64,000 bases of DNA from Streptococcus panodentis (lineage in GTDB: Bacteria; Bacillota; Bacilli; Lactobacillales; Streptococcaceae). Below are positions 8,444-18,680 of the stretch, piece after piece. The translations under genes and the position numbers were made by a program. The notes beneath the pieces were generated by a model. It had not been told where the DNA came from. It was given only the letters and a program-made list of their open reading frames with translations, and did not search any database. Location of the stretch: positions 1 to 64,000 of the forward strand of contig NZ_QFAY01000008.1 of assembly GCF_017884005.1 (NCBI RefSeq). Reading direction: 5' to 3'. The stretch's first letter is position 1; each line of letters opens with the position of its first letter.

Positions 8444-10219
8444 TTATTCAAACACAAACTGATTATGATACAGTTCGGCATAGAAGCCGTCTAGCTGCAG
8501 CAGTTCTTTGTGGGTGCCCTGCTCAATGACCTGACCGTCCTTAAGGACAATGATTTGGTCGGCATTGAGAATGGTCTTGAGTCGGTGGGCAATGACAAAG
8601 CTGGTACGGCCGGCTACAATGGCCTCCATGGCATGCTGAATCTTGCTTTCGGTCACGGTATCGACATTGGAGGTCGCTTCATCCAGGATCAGCACCTGCG
8701 GATCCGTCATCAGGGTGCGGGCGATGGAAATCAGCTGCTTCTGGCCGGTTGAAAAGATATTTTGATCGTCATCCACCAAGGTATCGTATTGGTCAGGCAG
8801 ACTCTCGATATAGTCGTGGATATGGGTCGCACGCGCGGCGGCTTCCACCAGCTCCTGGCTGGCATCCGGCACACCGAAGCGGATATTATCGCGAATGGTA
8901 CCGCTGAAAAGGACTGACTCCTGCAGAACAATCCCGACTCCTCGGCGCAGGCTGTCCAGTTCATAGTCGCGAATATCCCGGCCGTCAAAGGCAATGCGCC
9001 CGCCATCGACGTCATAGAAACGGTTGACCAGATTCATAATGGTGCTCTTGCCCGATCCAGTCGGCCCCACAATCGCCGTCATCTTGCCCTTGGGCGCTGA
9101 AATGCTGACATCGCGCAGGACGGGCTTGCCCTCCACATAAGAGAAGTCCACATGGCTGATCTCTACACTTTCGCGCAGCTCGGTAAAGGCCGGAGCCGGC
9201 TCTGGGCGCACTTCCTCAGGAGCGTCAAACATTTCCTGAATACGGTCGGCGCCGGTAAAGGCCAGCTGCAGGCTGCCCCAGCTGGCTGCCACCTGAATGA
9301 TAGGCTGATAGTATTCCCGGGAAAACTGGGCAAAGGTAACGACCAAGCCAAGAGCCACTGAGGTTTCGAGGGAAGGGTCGTTCAGGACCAGAGCCGAACC
9401 CAGAAAGATAACAATGGCTGTATTGATCAAGCTCATGCCGTTCATGATAGGAAAGAGCATGCCTGAAAAGGCCCGGCCCTTGAATGTCGCTGAGCGAACT
9501 TTATCGTTCTGCTGGATAAAGCCCTGAATCACTTCCTCCTGCAGTCCTTGGACGATGACGGCCTTCTGGCCGGAAATGGTCTCATCCATATAAGCATTGA
9601 GACGGCCGACTTCCTTTTGCTGGAGATCGGTGTATTTGCGGGCCAGCCGCACAATAATCCAAAGGACCAGAAATGCCACTGGGGTGCTGGCGACAGTCAC
9701 CCAGGCCAGGGTCGTATTGCGCAGAAACATGACGGCAATCAGTCCCAGATACAGAGCGGCATTGCTCATGACCTGAATCAGACTTTCATTGAGGGCCTGA
9801 AGGATATTGTCCAGATCGCTGGTGAAGCGTGACAGAATATCTCCGTCCTGATGGCTGTCAAAGAAAGCCACCGTCATCTTGGACAGCTTGGCAAAAAGCC
9901 CTTTGCGCATGTCATTAGTCGAGTGGGCAATGACCCTGCTCATGAGACTCATGTACAGCAGATTGCCCAGAGCATAGAAGATAACCGCCAGTCCCAGATT
10001 CCACATAACAGCCATGAAGCCGGCAAAAAGAGCCGGACTGTCAGCCGCTGTTCCCTCGGCATAAGCCGTGCCTGCCTTGACCAGCTCAGTCACAGCCTGA
10101 CCCATATAAATCGGAAAGAGGGCCTGCAGGACCGTTGACAGGATAATGGCCATGATGACCACTGCAAATGAAAGCTTGTACTTTCTGAAATATGACCAGA
10201 AAAATGCTGCTGTTTTCAT
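8444..10219 (-). CDS. ABC exporter, fused permease/ATPase (subunit 2 of heterodimer)
   Basis: A 591-residue half-transporter with about six N-terminal membrane segments and a C-terminal ATPase. Walker A is GPTGSGKST and Walker B is VLILDEATS with the catalytic glutamate present, but the signature motif is altered to FSTGQKQ instead of LSGGQ. The chosen ATG (10219) has AAAGGAGG upstream and lies 1 nt after the stop of the partner gene; an earlier in-frame start would overlap that gene. The pair forms an asymmetric heterodimeric exporter of the LmrCD/PatAB type, which in relatives exports drugs. The substrate here is not known. Confidence 0.88.
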   Translation of the reverse strand: MKTAAFFWSYFRKYKLSFAVVIMAIILSTVLQALFPIYMGQAVTELVKAGTAYAEGTAADSPALFAGFMAVMWNLGLAVIFYALGNLLYMSLMSRVIAHSTNDMRKGLFAKLSKMTVAFFDSHQDGDILSRFTSDLDNILQALNESLIQVMSNAALYLGLIAVMFLRNTTLAWVTVASTPVAFLVLWIIVRLARKYTDLQQKEVGRLNAYMDETISGQKAVIVQGLQEEVIQGFIQQNDKVRSATFKGRAFSGMLFPIMNGMSLINTAIVIFLGSALVLNDPSLETSVALGLVVTFAQFSREYYQPIIQVAASWGSLQLAFTGADRIQEMFDAPEEVRPEPAPAFTELRESVEISHVDFSYVEGKPVLRDVSISAPKGKMTAIVGPTGSGKSTIMNLVNRFYDVDGGRIAFDGRDIRDYELDSLRRGVGIVLQESVLFSGTIRDNIRFGVPDASQELVEAAARATHIHDYIESLPDQYDTLVDDDQNIFSTGQKQLISIARTLMTDPQVLILDEATSNVDTVTESKIQHAMEAIVAGRTSFVIAHRLKTILNADQIIVLKDGQVIEQGTHKELLQLDGFYAELYHNQFVFE

Positions 10220-10220
10220 C

Positions 10221-11927
10221 TTAGTCCTCCTTTCCTTTCTGGGTTTCGTAGATTTCACGGTAAACAGCGTTATGAGCGACTAATTCAGAGTGAGTGCCTT
10301 GGCCGATTAAACGGCCTTGATCCAGCACCAAGATCTGATCAGCATGAACCACCGAGCTGATCTTTTGAGCAATAATAATCGTCGTCGTCCCCTTAAGGTC
10401 TTTGTTCAGTGCTTCCTGTACCAGCTTTTCAGATTTGGCATCCAGAGCCGAGGTCGAATCATCTAAAATCAACAGCTTAGGATTGCTGACAATACCGCGG
10501 GCAATGGACATCCGCTGCTTCTGCCCGCCTGAGAAATTGCTGCCGCGCTCCTCTACCTGACTGTGGTAGCTGTCTTCCATGCGGCTGATAAATTCGCTGG
10601 CCTGAGCAATGCGGGCCGCCCGCTCCATTTCAGGAACGGTGGCATCTGCCTTGCCCTGCCGGATATTGTCGGCAATGGTTCCGCTAAAGAGAATGGCCCG
10701 CTGCAGGACGATGGAAATATTTCTGCGCAGCGTTCCCTGACTGAGCTCCCGCAGGTCTTTTCCTCCCAGCCTGATCGTGCCTTCCTGAGGGTCGAACAAA
10801 CGCGGAATGAGCTGGGCCAAAGTAGACTTGCCTGCTCCGGTCGCTCCGACCACTCCGACCATCTGTCCGGCTGCAATCTCAAAGCTGATGTCCTTGAGCA
10901 TGGGCTCATCGTCATTGGGATAGCTGAAAGTGACATGTTCAAAGGACAGGCTGCCAGCCAGCTCCTCGTCCGGCACGTCCTGAAAAGTCATGGCCGGATC
11001 CGTTGCCAAGACTTCCCTGATCCGCCGGAAAGAGATGATAGCCCGGGTTACCGTATTGCCCAAAAAGCCAACCATAATAATGGTAAAGATAATCTGACCG
11101 AGGTAGGAGATGAACGAAGCAATGGCTCCGACTACGCCGGGGTCGCTCTCCACCATGCCGGCCAGCACCCAGATGGACAGAAAAACTGCCCCATAGCCAA
11201 AGAGCATCATCATAGGCTCAATGACCGAAAAGACATAGCCGATATAGAGATTCTGCCCCAAAAGGTCATCTGAGACCCCCGTAAACTTCTCAAACTGATG
11301 CTTTTCCTGCACAAAAGACTTGACCACGCGCACGCCCCGGAGATTTTCCTTGGCAATGCCATTAATCTTATCAACCAGAGTCTGGAAAATGGCAAATCGG
11401 GGACCCATTTGCCCCATCATTGCAGCCGTCAGCAGAAAGATAATGACAACCAGCAGGACAATAATCCACCACAGAGCCGGCAGGGTCATGACTGCCAGGA
11501 CGAAAGAGCCCAGAAAGAGAATGGGCAGGCGGAGCAAAATCTGAAAGAGCATCATGACCATATTTTGGATCTGATTGATATCATTGGTCATGCGGACAAC
11601 CAGATTGCCGGCATTGAACTGCTCAATATTGGCATAAGAAAAAGTCTGAATCTTACGGAAGGTTGCCTCACGCAAATCAGACGACACCGCTTGAGCGATA
11701 TAGGCTGCAAGGGTCACATTGATACCGCCGGCCAAGAGGCCCAAAACGGCAATCCCAATCAGCCAGACACCGATACGGCTGATTTCCTGATGATTGCTGG
11801 CTAGCAGGGCATTCAGGACATCCTGCAGGTAGAGGGGCTGCAGGAGGGAGCTGGCTACCATGGTGCTGGTCATCAGAAATGAGGCCAGCATGAGCCATTT
11901 ATACCTAAAAAAAAGTTTCTTTAACAT
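10221..11927 (-). CDS. ABC exporter, fused permease/ATPase (subunit 1 of heterodimer)
   Basis: A 568-residue half-transporter: about six membrane segments in the first 300 residues, then an ATPase with Walker A GATGAGKST, a canonical signature FSGGQKQR and Walker B LLILDDSTS. The aspartate in place of the catalytic glutamate marks the degenerate site. Its partner at 8444-10219 has the complementary defect in its signature motif, so the two together make one working and one non-hydrolytic ATP site, as in LmrCD/PatAB-type exporters. The genes are adjacent and surely co-transcribed. No regulator gene is next to them. Confidence 0.88.
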   Translation of the reverse strand: MLKKLFFRYKWLMLASFLMTSTMVASSLLQPLYLQDVLNALLASNHQEISRIGVWLIGIAVLGLLAGGINVTLAAYIAQAVSSDLREATFRKIQTFSYANIEQFNAGNLVVRMTNDINQIQNMVMMLFQILLRLPILFLGSFVLAVMTLPALWWIIVLLVVIIFLLTAAMMGQMGPRFAIFQTLVDKINGIAKENLRGVRVVKSFVQEKHQFEKFTGVSDDLLGQNLYIGYVFSVIEPMMMLFGYGAVFLSIWVLAGMVESDPGVVGAIASFISYLGQIIFTIIMVGFLGNTVTRAIISFRRIREVLATDPAMTFQDVPDEELAGSLSFEHVTFSYPNDDEPMLKDISFEIAAGQMVGVVGATGAGKSTLAQLIPRLFDPQEGTIRLGGKDLRELSQGTLRRNISIVLQRAILFSGTIADNIRQGKADATVPEMERAARIAQASEFISRMEDSYHSQVEERGSNFSGGQKQRMSIARGIVSNPKLLILDDSTSALDAKSEKLVQEALNKDLKGTTTIIIAQKISSVVHADQILVLDQGRLIGQGTHSELVAHNAVYREIYETQKGKED

Positions 11928-12656
11928 GATTTCTCCTCATCGTTTTTAAAACCTGTGTTTGCAAGGAGGGGCTCTGAAGGGGGCTTTATCGTCATTTAGT
12001 TTATCGTTTATTGCTTTGTTAGCTCGCCTTGCTCCAACAGTCCAGAAGGACTGTTGGAGTCTGGGACAGACTCCCATGATGGCTGAGACTTCCTAGCGGA
12101 AGCCTTATCTGCCACCTCAAAACCTCCACTGGAGGTTTTGAGCAACTCGCTGCCCTATCGTCCTATATTTTAAGCGATAGGCTGAAACTGTCCCCCGGAC
12201 AGTTTCACTACTAAAAGACTATATCTGCGAACACGGATTGTTATAGCTAGACTCTGCGAAAAGCAAAGACGGCCCTTCCCAGCAGAAGCGCTGTCTACCA
12301 CATCAAAAGGATTCCCCAAACCTTTTGAAGTCCGATTCGCGCAGGAAGGGAGAAAGTCCCATGGAATTTCCCCTAAGCTGATAAGCAGGACTGCCACCAG
12401 GTCTGCTCTTTCCTGATTTGCCTATGGTTTTCTTTGAGGGCCGGCCCGTCTCTATGCTTGTCAGTTTCGGAATTCCGAAACAGTCTGCTTTAAATCTTAG
12501 TCTCTTTACTTTAACATAAATAAGAACAAAGTCAAGCTGACGATACAGAACAGACCACCCCTTAGATAAAGGTGCAAGAAATTTCTGCTATTTGACTCTT
12601 GAAAACGATTTTTCTTACTTTATATGTTAAAATAGAAGTAATGATTCTAGTTAGAA
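11928..12656. repeat. Repeat-rich intergenic spacer with hairpin modules
   Basis: No gene is seen. The spacer holds several strong hairpins: CTCCAACAGTCC/GGACTGTTGGAG (12032-12059), CTCAAAACCTCC/GGAGGTTTTGAG (12116-12142), and a GAAACTGTC stem around CCCCG (12184-12206). The fragment CAGACTCCCATGATGGCTG recurs in other spaces at 19870, 36530 and 45650. The gpsA promoter lies at the right edge (possible -35 TTGAAA near 12599 and -10 TATGTT). Confidence 0.65.
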
Positions 12657-12671
12657 ATGGAAAGTAGCAAT

Positions 12672-13688
12672 ATGGATAAACAACGAGTTGCTGTTATCGG
12701 GCCCGGCTCCTGGGGAACGGCTCTGTCACAGGTACTGAATGACAATGGCCATGAAGTCCGCATCTGGGGAAATATTGCTGATCAGATTGATGAAATCAAC
12801 GACCGGCATACCAATCAGCGCTATTTCAAAGAAGCTGTACTGGATGAGAATATCAAGGCCTACCATGATTTGGCAGAAGCTCTTGACGGTGCAGACGCCG
12901 TGCTCTTTGTCGTGCCGACCAAGGTGACCCGGCTGGTGGCCCAGCAGGTCGCTCAGACTCTGGACCACAAGGTCAGGGTTATGCACGCTTCAAAGGGTTT
13001 GGAGCCCAATACACATGAACGGATTTCCACTATTCTGGAGGAGGAAATTCCGGCTGAGCTGCGCAGCGAAATCGTCGTGGTGTCCGGTCCCAGCCATGCT
13101 GAGGAGACCATCGTCCGCGACATCACCCTGATTACAGCAGCTTCAAAGGATTTAGAAACCGCTAAGTATGTACAGGAGCTCTTCAGCAATCACTATTTCC
13201 GGCTCTATACCAATACCGATGTCATCGGGGTCGAGACAGCCGGGGCTCTGAAAAACATCATTGCCGTCGGGGCCGGTGCCCTGCACGGTCTGGGCTACGG
13301 CGACAACGCTAAAGCTGCCATCATCACTCGCGGTCTGGCTGAAATCACCCGGCTCGGTGTCAAGCTGGGTGCCAGCCCCCTGACTTACAGCGGACTGTCC
13401 GGTGTCGGCGATCTGATTGTCACCGGGACTTCTGTCCATTCCCGCAACTGGCGGGCCGGCGATGCTCTGGGACGCGGCGAAAAGCTGGCTGACATCGAAG
13501 CCAACATGGGCATGGTCATTGAAGGGATTTCCACCACCAAGGCGGCCTATGAGCTGGCTCAGGAGCTGGATGTCTATATGCCCATCACCCAAGCTATCTA
13601 CAAGGTAATTTACCAAAACTATGATACAAAAGAAGCCATTTACGAAATCATGAACAATGAATTTAAGGCTGAAAATGAATGGACTTGA
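12672..13688 (+). CDS. gpsA: Glycerol-3-phosphate dehydrogenase [NAD(P)+]
   Basis: A 338-residue cytoplasmic GpsA that reduces dihydroxyacetone phosphate to sn-glycerol-3-phosphate for membrane lipid synthesis. The Rossmann motif GPGSWGTAL is at the N-terminus, the catalytic lysine is in [12 protein letters not shown], and the substrate-binding segment is [16 protein letters not shown]. The ATG at 12672 has GGAAAG 7 nt upstream; a start five codons earlier lacks a site. It is followed 21 bp later by galU in the same direction, the standard gpsA-galU arrangement of streptococci. Confidence 0.96.
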   Translation: MDKQRVAVIGPGSWGTALSQVLNDNGHEVRIWGNIADQIDEINDRHTNQRYFKEAVLDENIKAYHDLAEALDGADAVLFVVPTKVTRLVAQQVAQTLDHKVRVMHASKGLEPNTHERISTILEEEIPAELRSEIVVVSGPSHAEETIVRDITLITAASKDLETAKYVQELFSNHYFRLYTNTDVIGVETAGALKNIIAVGAGALHGLGYGDNAKAAIITRGLAEITRLGVKLGASPLTYSGLSGVGDLIVTGTSVHSRNWRAGDALGRGEKLADIEANMGMVIEGISTTKAAYELAQELDVYMPITQAIYKVIYQNYDTKEAIYEIMNNEFKAENEWT

Positions 13689-13709
13689 GTCCAAAGAAAG
13701 GAATGACTT

Positions 13710-14639
13710 ATGTCAAAAGTTAAAAAAGCCGTTATTCCGGCTGCCGGCCTCGGCACCCGCTTCCTGCCTGCTACCAAGGCTCTTGCTAAGGAGATGCTGC
13801 CTATCGTGGATAAACCGACGATTCAGTTCATCGTTGAAGAAGCCCTCAAAGCCGGCATTGACGACATCTTGGTCGTTACTGGTAAGTCCAAACGTTCCAT
13901 CGAGGATCACTTTGATTCAAACTTTGAGCTGGAGTACAACCTCAAGGAAAAAGGCAAGAATGACTTGCTCAAGCTGGTAGACGAGACGACTGGTATCGGC
14001 CTGCATTTCATCCGCCAGAGCCATCCGCGCGGTCTGGGCGATGCTGTGCTTCAGGCCAAGGCCTTTGTCGGCAATGAGCCTTTTATCGTCATGCTGGGCG
14101 ATGATCTCATGGATATCACCAATGACAAGGCCGTCCCGCTGACCAAGCAGCTCATGAACGACTACGATGCAACCCATGCTTCTACCATCGCGGTGATGAA
14201 GGTGCCCCACGATGAAGTATCTGCTTATGGGGTGATTGCACCTCAGGGCGAAGGAGTTAACGGCCTTTACAGCGTTGAGAAGTTTGTGGAAAAACCAAAC
14301 CCTGAAGACGCACCGAGCGATTTGGCCATTATCGGCCGCTACCTGCTGACACCGGAAATTTTTGAAATTCTGGAAAATCAAAAACCCGGTGCCGGCAACG
14401 AAATTCAGCTGACCGATGCCATCGATACTCTTAACAAAACCCAGCGAGTTTTCGCGCGTGAGTTCAAAGGCGACCGCTATGATGTCGGGGATAAATTCGG
14501 CTTTATGAAGACCTCTATCGACTACGCCCTCAAGCACCCGCAGGTCAAAGACGATCTTAAGCAATACATTATTGACTTAGGCAAAAAACTAGAAAATAAA
14601 AAAACAAAAGAATATAATCCTGCAATAGAAAAGAGCTGA
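13710..14639 (+). CDS. galU: UTP-glucose-1-phosphate uridylyltransferase
   Basis: A 309-residue GalU/HasC-type pyrophosphorylase that makes UDP-glucose for capsule, teichoic acid glycolipids and galactose metabolism. The nucleotide-binding motif [20 protein letters not shown] is at residues 9-28, with further conserved blocks [15 protein letters not shown] and [19 protein letters not shown]. It follows gpsA in one operon. The stop codon lies inside the left arm of the terminator hairpin at 14624-14661. Confidence 0.96.
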   Translation: MSKVKKAVIPAAGLGTRFLPATKALAKEMLPIVDKPTIQFIVEEALKAGIDDILVVTGKSKRSIEDHFDSNFELEYNLKEKGKNDLLKLVDETTGIGLHFIRQSHPRGLGDAVLQAKAFVGNEPFIVMLGDDLMDITNDKAVPLTKQLMNDYDATHASTIAVMKVPHDEVSAYGVIAPQGEGVNGLYSVEKFVEKPNPEDAPSDLAIIGRYLLTPEIFEILENQKPGAGNEIQLTDAIDTLNKTQRVFAREFKGDRYDVGDKFGFMKTSIDYALKHPQVKDDLKQYIIDLGKKLENKKTKEYNPAIEKS

Positions 14640-14661
14640 AACACCTCAGCTCTTTTCTATT
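14624..14661 (+). terminator. galU terminator overlapping the stop codon
   Basis: AATAGAAAAGAGCTGA pairs with TCAGCTCTTTTCTATT around a 6-nt loop. The TGA stop of galU is the last part of the left arm. Confidence 0.9.
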
Positions 14662-14731
14662 GGCAACGACATGGAGACGGCTTAGCAAAAATCCATACTC
14701 ATCCTCTTCAAAAAACTCTTTAAACCACGTC

Positions 14732-14864
14732 AGCCCCTGCCCGGAATTTGAAAAGCAGGGAAGGTCCGGGGGACATTTTTAGCCCCTGCCCAGAATTTGA
14801 AAAGCAGGGAAGGTCCGGGGGACCTTTTTAGCCCGAACCCAGAAACGAAATAGGGAGGCGGGGA
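14732..14864. repeat. 49-bp tandem repeat (two units plus a partial third)
   Basis: Two 49-bp units (14732-14780 and 14781-14829) differ at very few positions, and a diverged third begins at 14830. Each contains GGTCCGGGGGACC, the same core as the five-unit array at 39441-39685. A RUP-like end (CTTTAAACCACGTCAG) lies immediately to the left. Confidence 0.85.
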
Positions 14865-14902
14865 AGCTGCTGATGATTTCATGGAGCAGCAAAGAGTATC
14901 GT

Positions 14903-15586
14903 TTAGAAGAGGGAACGGCTGAGACCGAGAATCAGCAGCAGGCCGGCTAGCACCAGATAGGCCAGCAGGGCCAGCCAGCGCTGGGATTTTTTAAAGGCAC
15001 CTTTTTCGCCGCGGACCGGGAAAATAACGGCGCAGAGGGCACCGCCAATCAGGCCGCCTAAATGCCCGGCCAGACTGATGCCCGGCAGAAAGCTAAAGAT
15101 GACATTGATGACGATTAAGGTCAGATAGGTCTGCCCCAGCTGCTGAATATAAGGATTTCTCACCACATAGCGCAGCGTTACAATGGCAGCAAACAGCCCA
15201 AAAAGCGAGGTGGAAGCCCCCGCCGACAGACTGTCAGGACTGAAAAAAAAGACAAAGAGATTGCCCATTAGACCGGATAAAAGGTAGAGCAGGAAAAAAT
15301 TGCGGGAACCAAAAATTTCCTCTGTCTGGCGGCCGATAAAATAGAGGGTGACCGCATTAATCGCAAAATGCTCCAGGCCGATATGGACAAAGATTGCAGC
15401 AAGAAGGCGCCAAAGCTGACTGGGGTCTTGGATGATAGACAATGCATGAACCGCGCCAAACTCATACACCGTCTGGGGGCTGTCATAGCCAAAGCCCTTG
15501 AGCAAAAACATGGCCGCAAAGACAAGCCCTGTCAGGATTAACAGCCCGCTTGTTACAGGATATTTTTTATCGTAGATGTACTTCAT
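14903..15586 (-). CDS. Rhomboid family intramembrane serine protease
   Basis: A 227-residue membrane protein with about six to seven membrane segments. The catalytic serine is in GASTSLFGLFAA and the catalytic histidine in AGHLGGLIGG, the rhomboid dyad; HIGLEHFAINAVTL matches the conserved H...N region. It cleaves membrane protein substrates within the bilayer; no substrate can be named. Its start overlaps the end of the 5-formyltetrahydrofolate cyclo-ligase gene by 20 bp, so the two are co-expressed, an arrangement common in Gram-positive bacteria. Confidence 0.93.
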   Translation of the reverse strand: MKYIYDKKYPVTSGLLILTGLVFAAMFLLKGFGYDSPQTVYEFGAVHALSIIQDPSQLWRLLAAIFVHIGLEHFAINAVTLYFIGRQTEEIFGSRNFFLLYLLSGLMGNLFVFFFSPDSLSAGASTSLFGLFAAIVTLRYVVRNPYIQQLGQTYLTLIVINVIFSFLPGISLAGHLGGLIGGALCAVIFPVRGEKGAFKKSQRWLALLAYLVLAGLLLILGLSRSLF

Positions 15587-16106
15587 AAACCACCAGCTCC
15601 TTTACCGCTATGTCATGGGAATCCGGCTCAAAATCAGTCAGCTGAAAATCATACATGCTGCTGATCGTCCGTCCCTGAAAGTCCGCCAGATAGCGATCAT
15701 AATAGCCGCCGCCATAGCCAATGCGAAAACCGGCTTCATTAAAGGCCACCCCCGGGACATGGATCAAATCGATCTTCGCCTTAGCCACAGCATCTTCACT
15801 TATCGGCTCCAAAAGGCCGAAAGAGCTTTTCTGCAGGCGGGTCTCATCATAGTCCACGAAGACCATCCGCCCTTGGCCATAGGTCTTGGGCACTAAGACC
15901 CGCTTGCCGTCCAGCTGGGACTGCTTGATAAAAGCTGAAGTCGCAGCCTCGTGCGGCATGGAGAGATAGGTCGCAAGGACCTGAGCCTCTTGATAAGCGG
16001 CTGACTGAAGCAGCTGCTGGGTCAGCCAGCTGTCTGCCTGTTCTTTCTCTCTTCCTGCGAATGTTTTCATCTGGCTCAGTACAGCTTGTCTCAGCTCTTT
16101 CTTCAT
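15567..16106 (-). CDS. 5-formyltetrahydrofolate cyclo-ligase
   Basis: A 179-residue enzyme that converts 5-formyl-THF to 5,10-methenyl-THF with ATP, which recovers this folate for one-carbon metabolism. The signature IGYGGGYYDRYLADF lies near residue 135, and VPKTYGQGRMVFVDY near the middle fits the family. An ATG five codons earlier (16121) is possible but sits too close to its AAGGA. The start MKKELRQ resembles relatives. It overlaps the rhomboid gene downstream and follows dapL by about 20 bp. Confidence 0.9.
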   Translation of the reverse strand: MKKELRQAVLSQMKTFAGREKEQADSWLTQQLLQSAAYQEAQVLATYLSMPHEAATSAFIKQSQLDGKRVLVPKTYGQGRMVFVDYDETRLQKSSFGLLEPISEDAVAKAKIDLIHVPGVAFNEAGFRIGYGGGYYDRYLADFQGRTISSMYDFQLTDFEPDSHDIAVKELVVYEVHLR

Positions 16107-16125
16107 GCGCTCATCCACCATTTCC

Positions 16126-17259
16126 TTATCTTTGGTTGCTTTTATAGTTTAAGAACTTCCCGATTTTTTCAATAGCTAAAGGCAGGACTGCTTCGTCAGG
16201 GCTCATCTTGGGATGATGAAGAGCATAGGGACTGTCCACTCCCAGCCAAAACATGACGCCCCTGACCTTGCTGAGCAGATAGCCAAAGTCCTCTCCGGTC
16301 ATAGCCGGCTCAATGTCAATCAGGTCAATCCCTGCTTCCTGACGGAAGAACTCCATCATCTCTGCAGCCAATTCGGGGTCATTTTCCACCGGCAGATAGC
16401 CCCCCTGTTTCAGCTCCAAATCCAGTTCCAAGCCAAAACTTTGGGCAATTCCCTCAGCCATCTCTTTCAGACGCTGCTGGGTCAGCTGATTCATTTCCTG
16501 AGTCAGGGTCCGAATAGTCCCGTGCAGAAAAGCCGTCTCTGCGATGACATTGTTGGTCCTGCCGGCATGGAGCGCGCCAAAGGTCACTACTGCCCCCTCG
16601 ATAGGATCCACATTGCGGCTGACAATGGTCTGCACCTGCGTGATAAAATAGCTGGCTGCTACCAAAGCATCGTTGGCCTCATGCGGGAAAGCAGCATGCC
16701 CTCCCCTGCCCTTAAAGGTCAGCTTGACTTCGCAGGTCCCGGCAAAAAGGGTACCAGTATTGGTGGCAAACTGCCCCACCTGCAGATCGGGCCGGACATG
16801 GAGGCCGTAAAATTCATCCGGCAGCCAGTCGCCAAAGGCCCCAGCCTCATACAGGAGCATGCCGCCGGCCTCATTTTCCTCCGCCGGCTGAAAGAGAAAA
16901 AGCAGATTGTGAACAGGGCGTTCCTGCAGGCTCTGCTCCAGCAGGCCCAGAGCAACCGTCATGTGCAGATCGTGCCCGCAGGCATGCATCCGCCCTTCGT
17001 GGGTGCTGGCAAAGTCCAGACCCGTCTCTTCGCTGATTGGCAGACCGTCTATATCTGTCCGCCAGCCAATCGTCTTGCCCGGCGCACTTCCCTTGACAAA
17101 GACCAAGATACCGGTCCGCCAAGTCCGAATCTCCACAAAATCCAGACCAGCCGTCAGGCAGTCAATAACCCGCATCAGGTAGGCATGGGTCTTGTACTCT
17201 TCCAGACCGATTTCCGGTATCTGGTGCAGATCGCGGCGAATGTTTACATAATCAAGCAT
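16126..17259 (-). CDS. dapL: N-acetyldiaminopimelate deacetylase (M20 family)
   Basis: A 377-residue M20 metallopeptidase-like amidohydrolase. Metal-binding motifs seen: HACGHDLHM (about residue 93), [10 protein letters not shown] (about residue 127) and the C-terminal TGEDFGYLL. Together with dapH just upstream it forms the acetylase branch of lysine/diaminopimelate synthesis, removing acetate from N-acetyl-LL-diaminopimelate. In lysine-type streptococci this supplies lysine for protein and cell wall. A hairpin in the dapH-dapL spacer may lower read-through. Confidence 0.92.
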   Translation of the reverse strand: MLDYVNIRRDLHQIPEIGLEEYKTHAYLMRVIDCLTAGLDFVEIRTWRTGILVFVKGSAPGKTIGWRTDIDGLPISEETGLDFASTHEGRMHACGHDLHMTVALGLLEQSLQERPVHNLLFLFQPAEENEAGGMLLYEAGAFGDWLPDEFYGLHVRPDLQVGQFATNTGTLFAGTCEVKLTFKGRGGHAAFPHEANDALVAASYFITQVQTIVSRNVDPIEGAVVTFGALHAGRTNNVIAETAFLHGTIRTLTQEMNQLTQQRLKEMAEGIAQSFGLELDLELKQGGYLPVENDPELAAEMMEFFRQEAGIDLIDIEPAMTGEDFGYLLSKVRGVMFWLGVDSPYALHHPKMSPDEAVLPLAIEKIGKFLNYKSNQR

Positions 17260-17310
17260 GGTTTCTTTCCTTCAAAGTCTTGTCCGACTATTTCCAGTCT
17301 CAGAACAGTC

Positions 17311-17357
17311 AAAAAAATTGAGCCGCAAGCACGATTGGCAGAAGCGGCTATTTTTTG
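17311..17357. terminator. Terminator-like hairpin between dapH and dapL
   Basis: AGCCGC (17321-17326) pairs with GCGGCT (17344-17349). T-rich tails occur on both strands (seven A on + at 17311-17317). It could attenuate dapH transcripts before dapL. Confidence 0.6.
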
Positions 17358-17369
17358 TCTTAATGAATA

Positions 17370-18068
17370 TTACAGGGTCCGCAGAGCATCTTCCAAGGCT
17401 GTTTTCTGCTGTGTCTTTTCATCAATTTCCTTGATGACACGCGCCGGAACACCGGCAACAACAACATTTTCCGGAACATCCTGGGTCACAATCGCTCCCG
17501 CTGCCACCACAGAGCCATTGCCGATCTGCACGCCTTCAATGACAACGGCATTGGCGCCGATGAGGACATTGTCTCCGACCCGTACTGGCTCCGCACTGGC
17601 AGGCTCAATCACACCAGCCAGCACAGCCCCAGCGCCGATATGGCTGTTTTGGCCGACACTGGCCCGGCCGCCCAGAACAGCTCCCATATCAATCATGGTC
17701 CCCGCTCCGATTTCTGCACCGATATTGATCACAGCGCCCATCATAATGACAGCATTGTCACCAATCTCCACCTGATCGCGGATAATGGCTCCCGGCTCAA
17801 TCCGGGCATTGAGCTCTCGCTTATCCAGAAGCGGCACAGCCGAATTGCGGGCATCCTGCTCTACGACATAGGTTTTATTTTCTTCTAAGTTGACCAAAAG
17901 CGGCTTGATTTCGGCCCAATCGCCAAAGAGGACATTGCCTAATTTCACAACAGACCAAGGAATCGGACCGTGCAGTTCTCCTTCAAAGGTCACCTTGACG
18001 GCCGTTTTTTTCTTGGCATCTGCGATAAACTGGATAATTTCTTGAGCGGACATTTTGCTTGCTGGCAT
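17370..18068 (-). CDS. dapH: Tetrahydrodipicolinate N-acetyltransferase
   Basis: A 232-residue acyltransferase with a left-handed beta-helix. Hexapeptide repeats are clear from about residue 90 ([20 protein letters not shown], then [11 protein letters not shown] and [14 protein letters not shown]). It acetylates tetrahydrodipicolinate with acetyl-CoA, the first step of the acetylase DAP branch, and is followed by the deacetylase dapL. Its promoter -10 (TATAAT, 18105-18110) overlaps the stop of the decayed frame upstream. Confidence 0.95.
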   Translation of the reverse strand: MPASKMSAQEIIQFIADAKKKTAVKVTFEGELHGPIPWSVVKLGNVLFGDWAEIKPLLVNLEENKTYVVEQDARNSAVPLLDKRELNARIEPGAIIRDQVEIGDNAVIMMGAVINIGAEIGAGTMIDMGAVLGGRASVGQNSHIGAGAVLAGVIEPASAEPVRVGDNVLIGANAVVIEGVQIGNGSVVAAGAIVTQDVPENVVVAGVPARVIKEIDEKTQQKTALEDALRTL

Positions 18069-18105
18069 AGGATTGCCTCCATTCGTAAAATATGATTAGA
18101 AAGTA

Positions 18106-18666
18106 TTATAACATAAAAAAGGAGATTGCAAAACCTCCTGCAAGATCCCTAATCAATCTATCAGCAGACATTTTTATAGCAGAGGCGGTCATCGCCTGCG
18201 GAGGTACTGTGAACCAAAGACTCACATGTTTTCCATTTTCCAATTTATAGAGAATGTTTAATCTTTGTCCGCTCTCACCTCCAGAATCCATGTCTATGTA
18301 TTTTGACAAGCCAAACTGCTCTAGAATTTCTGGATAGCTGGCGCCAGATTCATTCTGAAATTCCTTCCCAAGGATAAGATGATTAAAATCTTCCTCTTTT
18401 AAAGCCCTTTGGCTTTGAGCGTGCTCCGAAGTCAAAAGATTATAAGAATAAAGACCGGATAGTTGATATTCATTTCTTATTTTTTCTAAATAAAAGGACG
18501 AACGCTGCCGCGGATTTTCCCGGGAATAAAAAAGACTCCCACGCCCATCAGCTTGCCCCATGAAAGGAGCCAGATTGCCCGAATGAGCTTTGCCAAATTT
18601 AGCAACAATATCTTTAGGCGTGAGCCCTGCACCGCTTCGTTTGTCCGCATCCCTTTTCTTCTGCAA
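18106..18666 (-). pseudogene. Truncated member of the TM-anchored paralog family at 22-25 kb
   Basis: The frame resembles the extracellular part of the three proteins at 22090-24979: LTPKDIVAKFGKAHSGNL matches their T-x-x-x-I-V-x-x-[FY]-G block, and SGASYPEILEQFGLSKYIDM matches the second block. The N-terminal segment and membrane helix are absent. The only start is a TTG without a good ribosome site, right at the end of the EamA gene. The C-terminus reads through a terminator hairpin (18113-18140) and into the dapH -10 box, so the 3' end is also shifted. It looks like a remnant, though a short expressed protein is not excluded. Confidence 0.55.
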
Positions 18667-18680
18667 CTGAAGTTGGGGGA

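Noticed and set aside
16213..17775. Open frame of 520 codons on the + strand
   Set aside because: It lies antisense to dapL and the end of dapH, which have clear family motifs. It has no ribosome site, and its composition is that of a shadow frame.
18074..18085. TACGAATG near dapH, resembling a competence box
   Set aside because: It overlaps the dapH ribosome-binding region and lies downstream of the -10, so it cannot act as that promoter.
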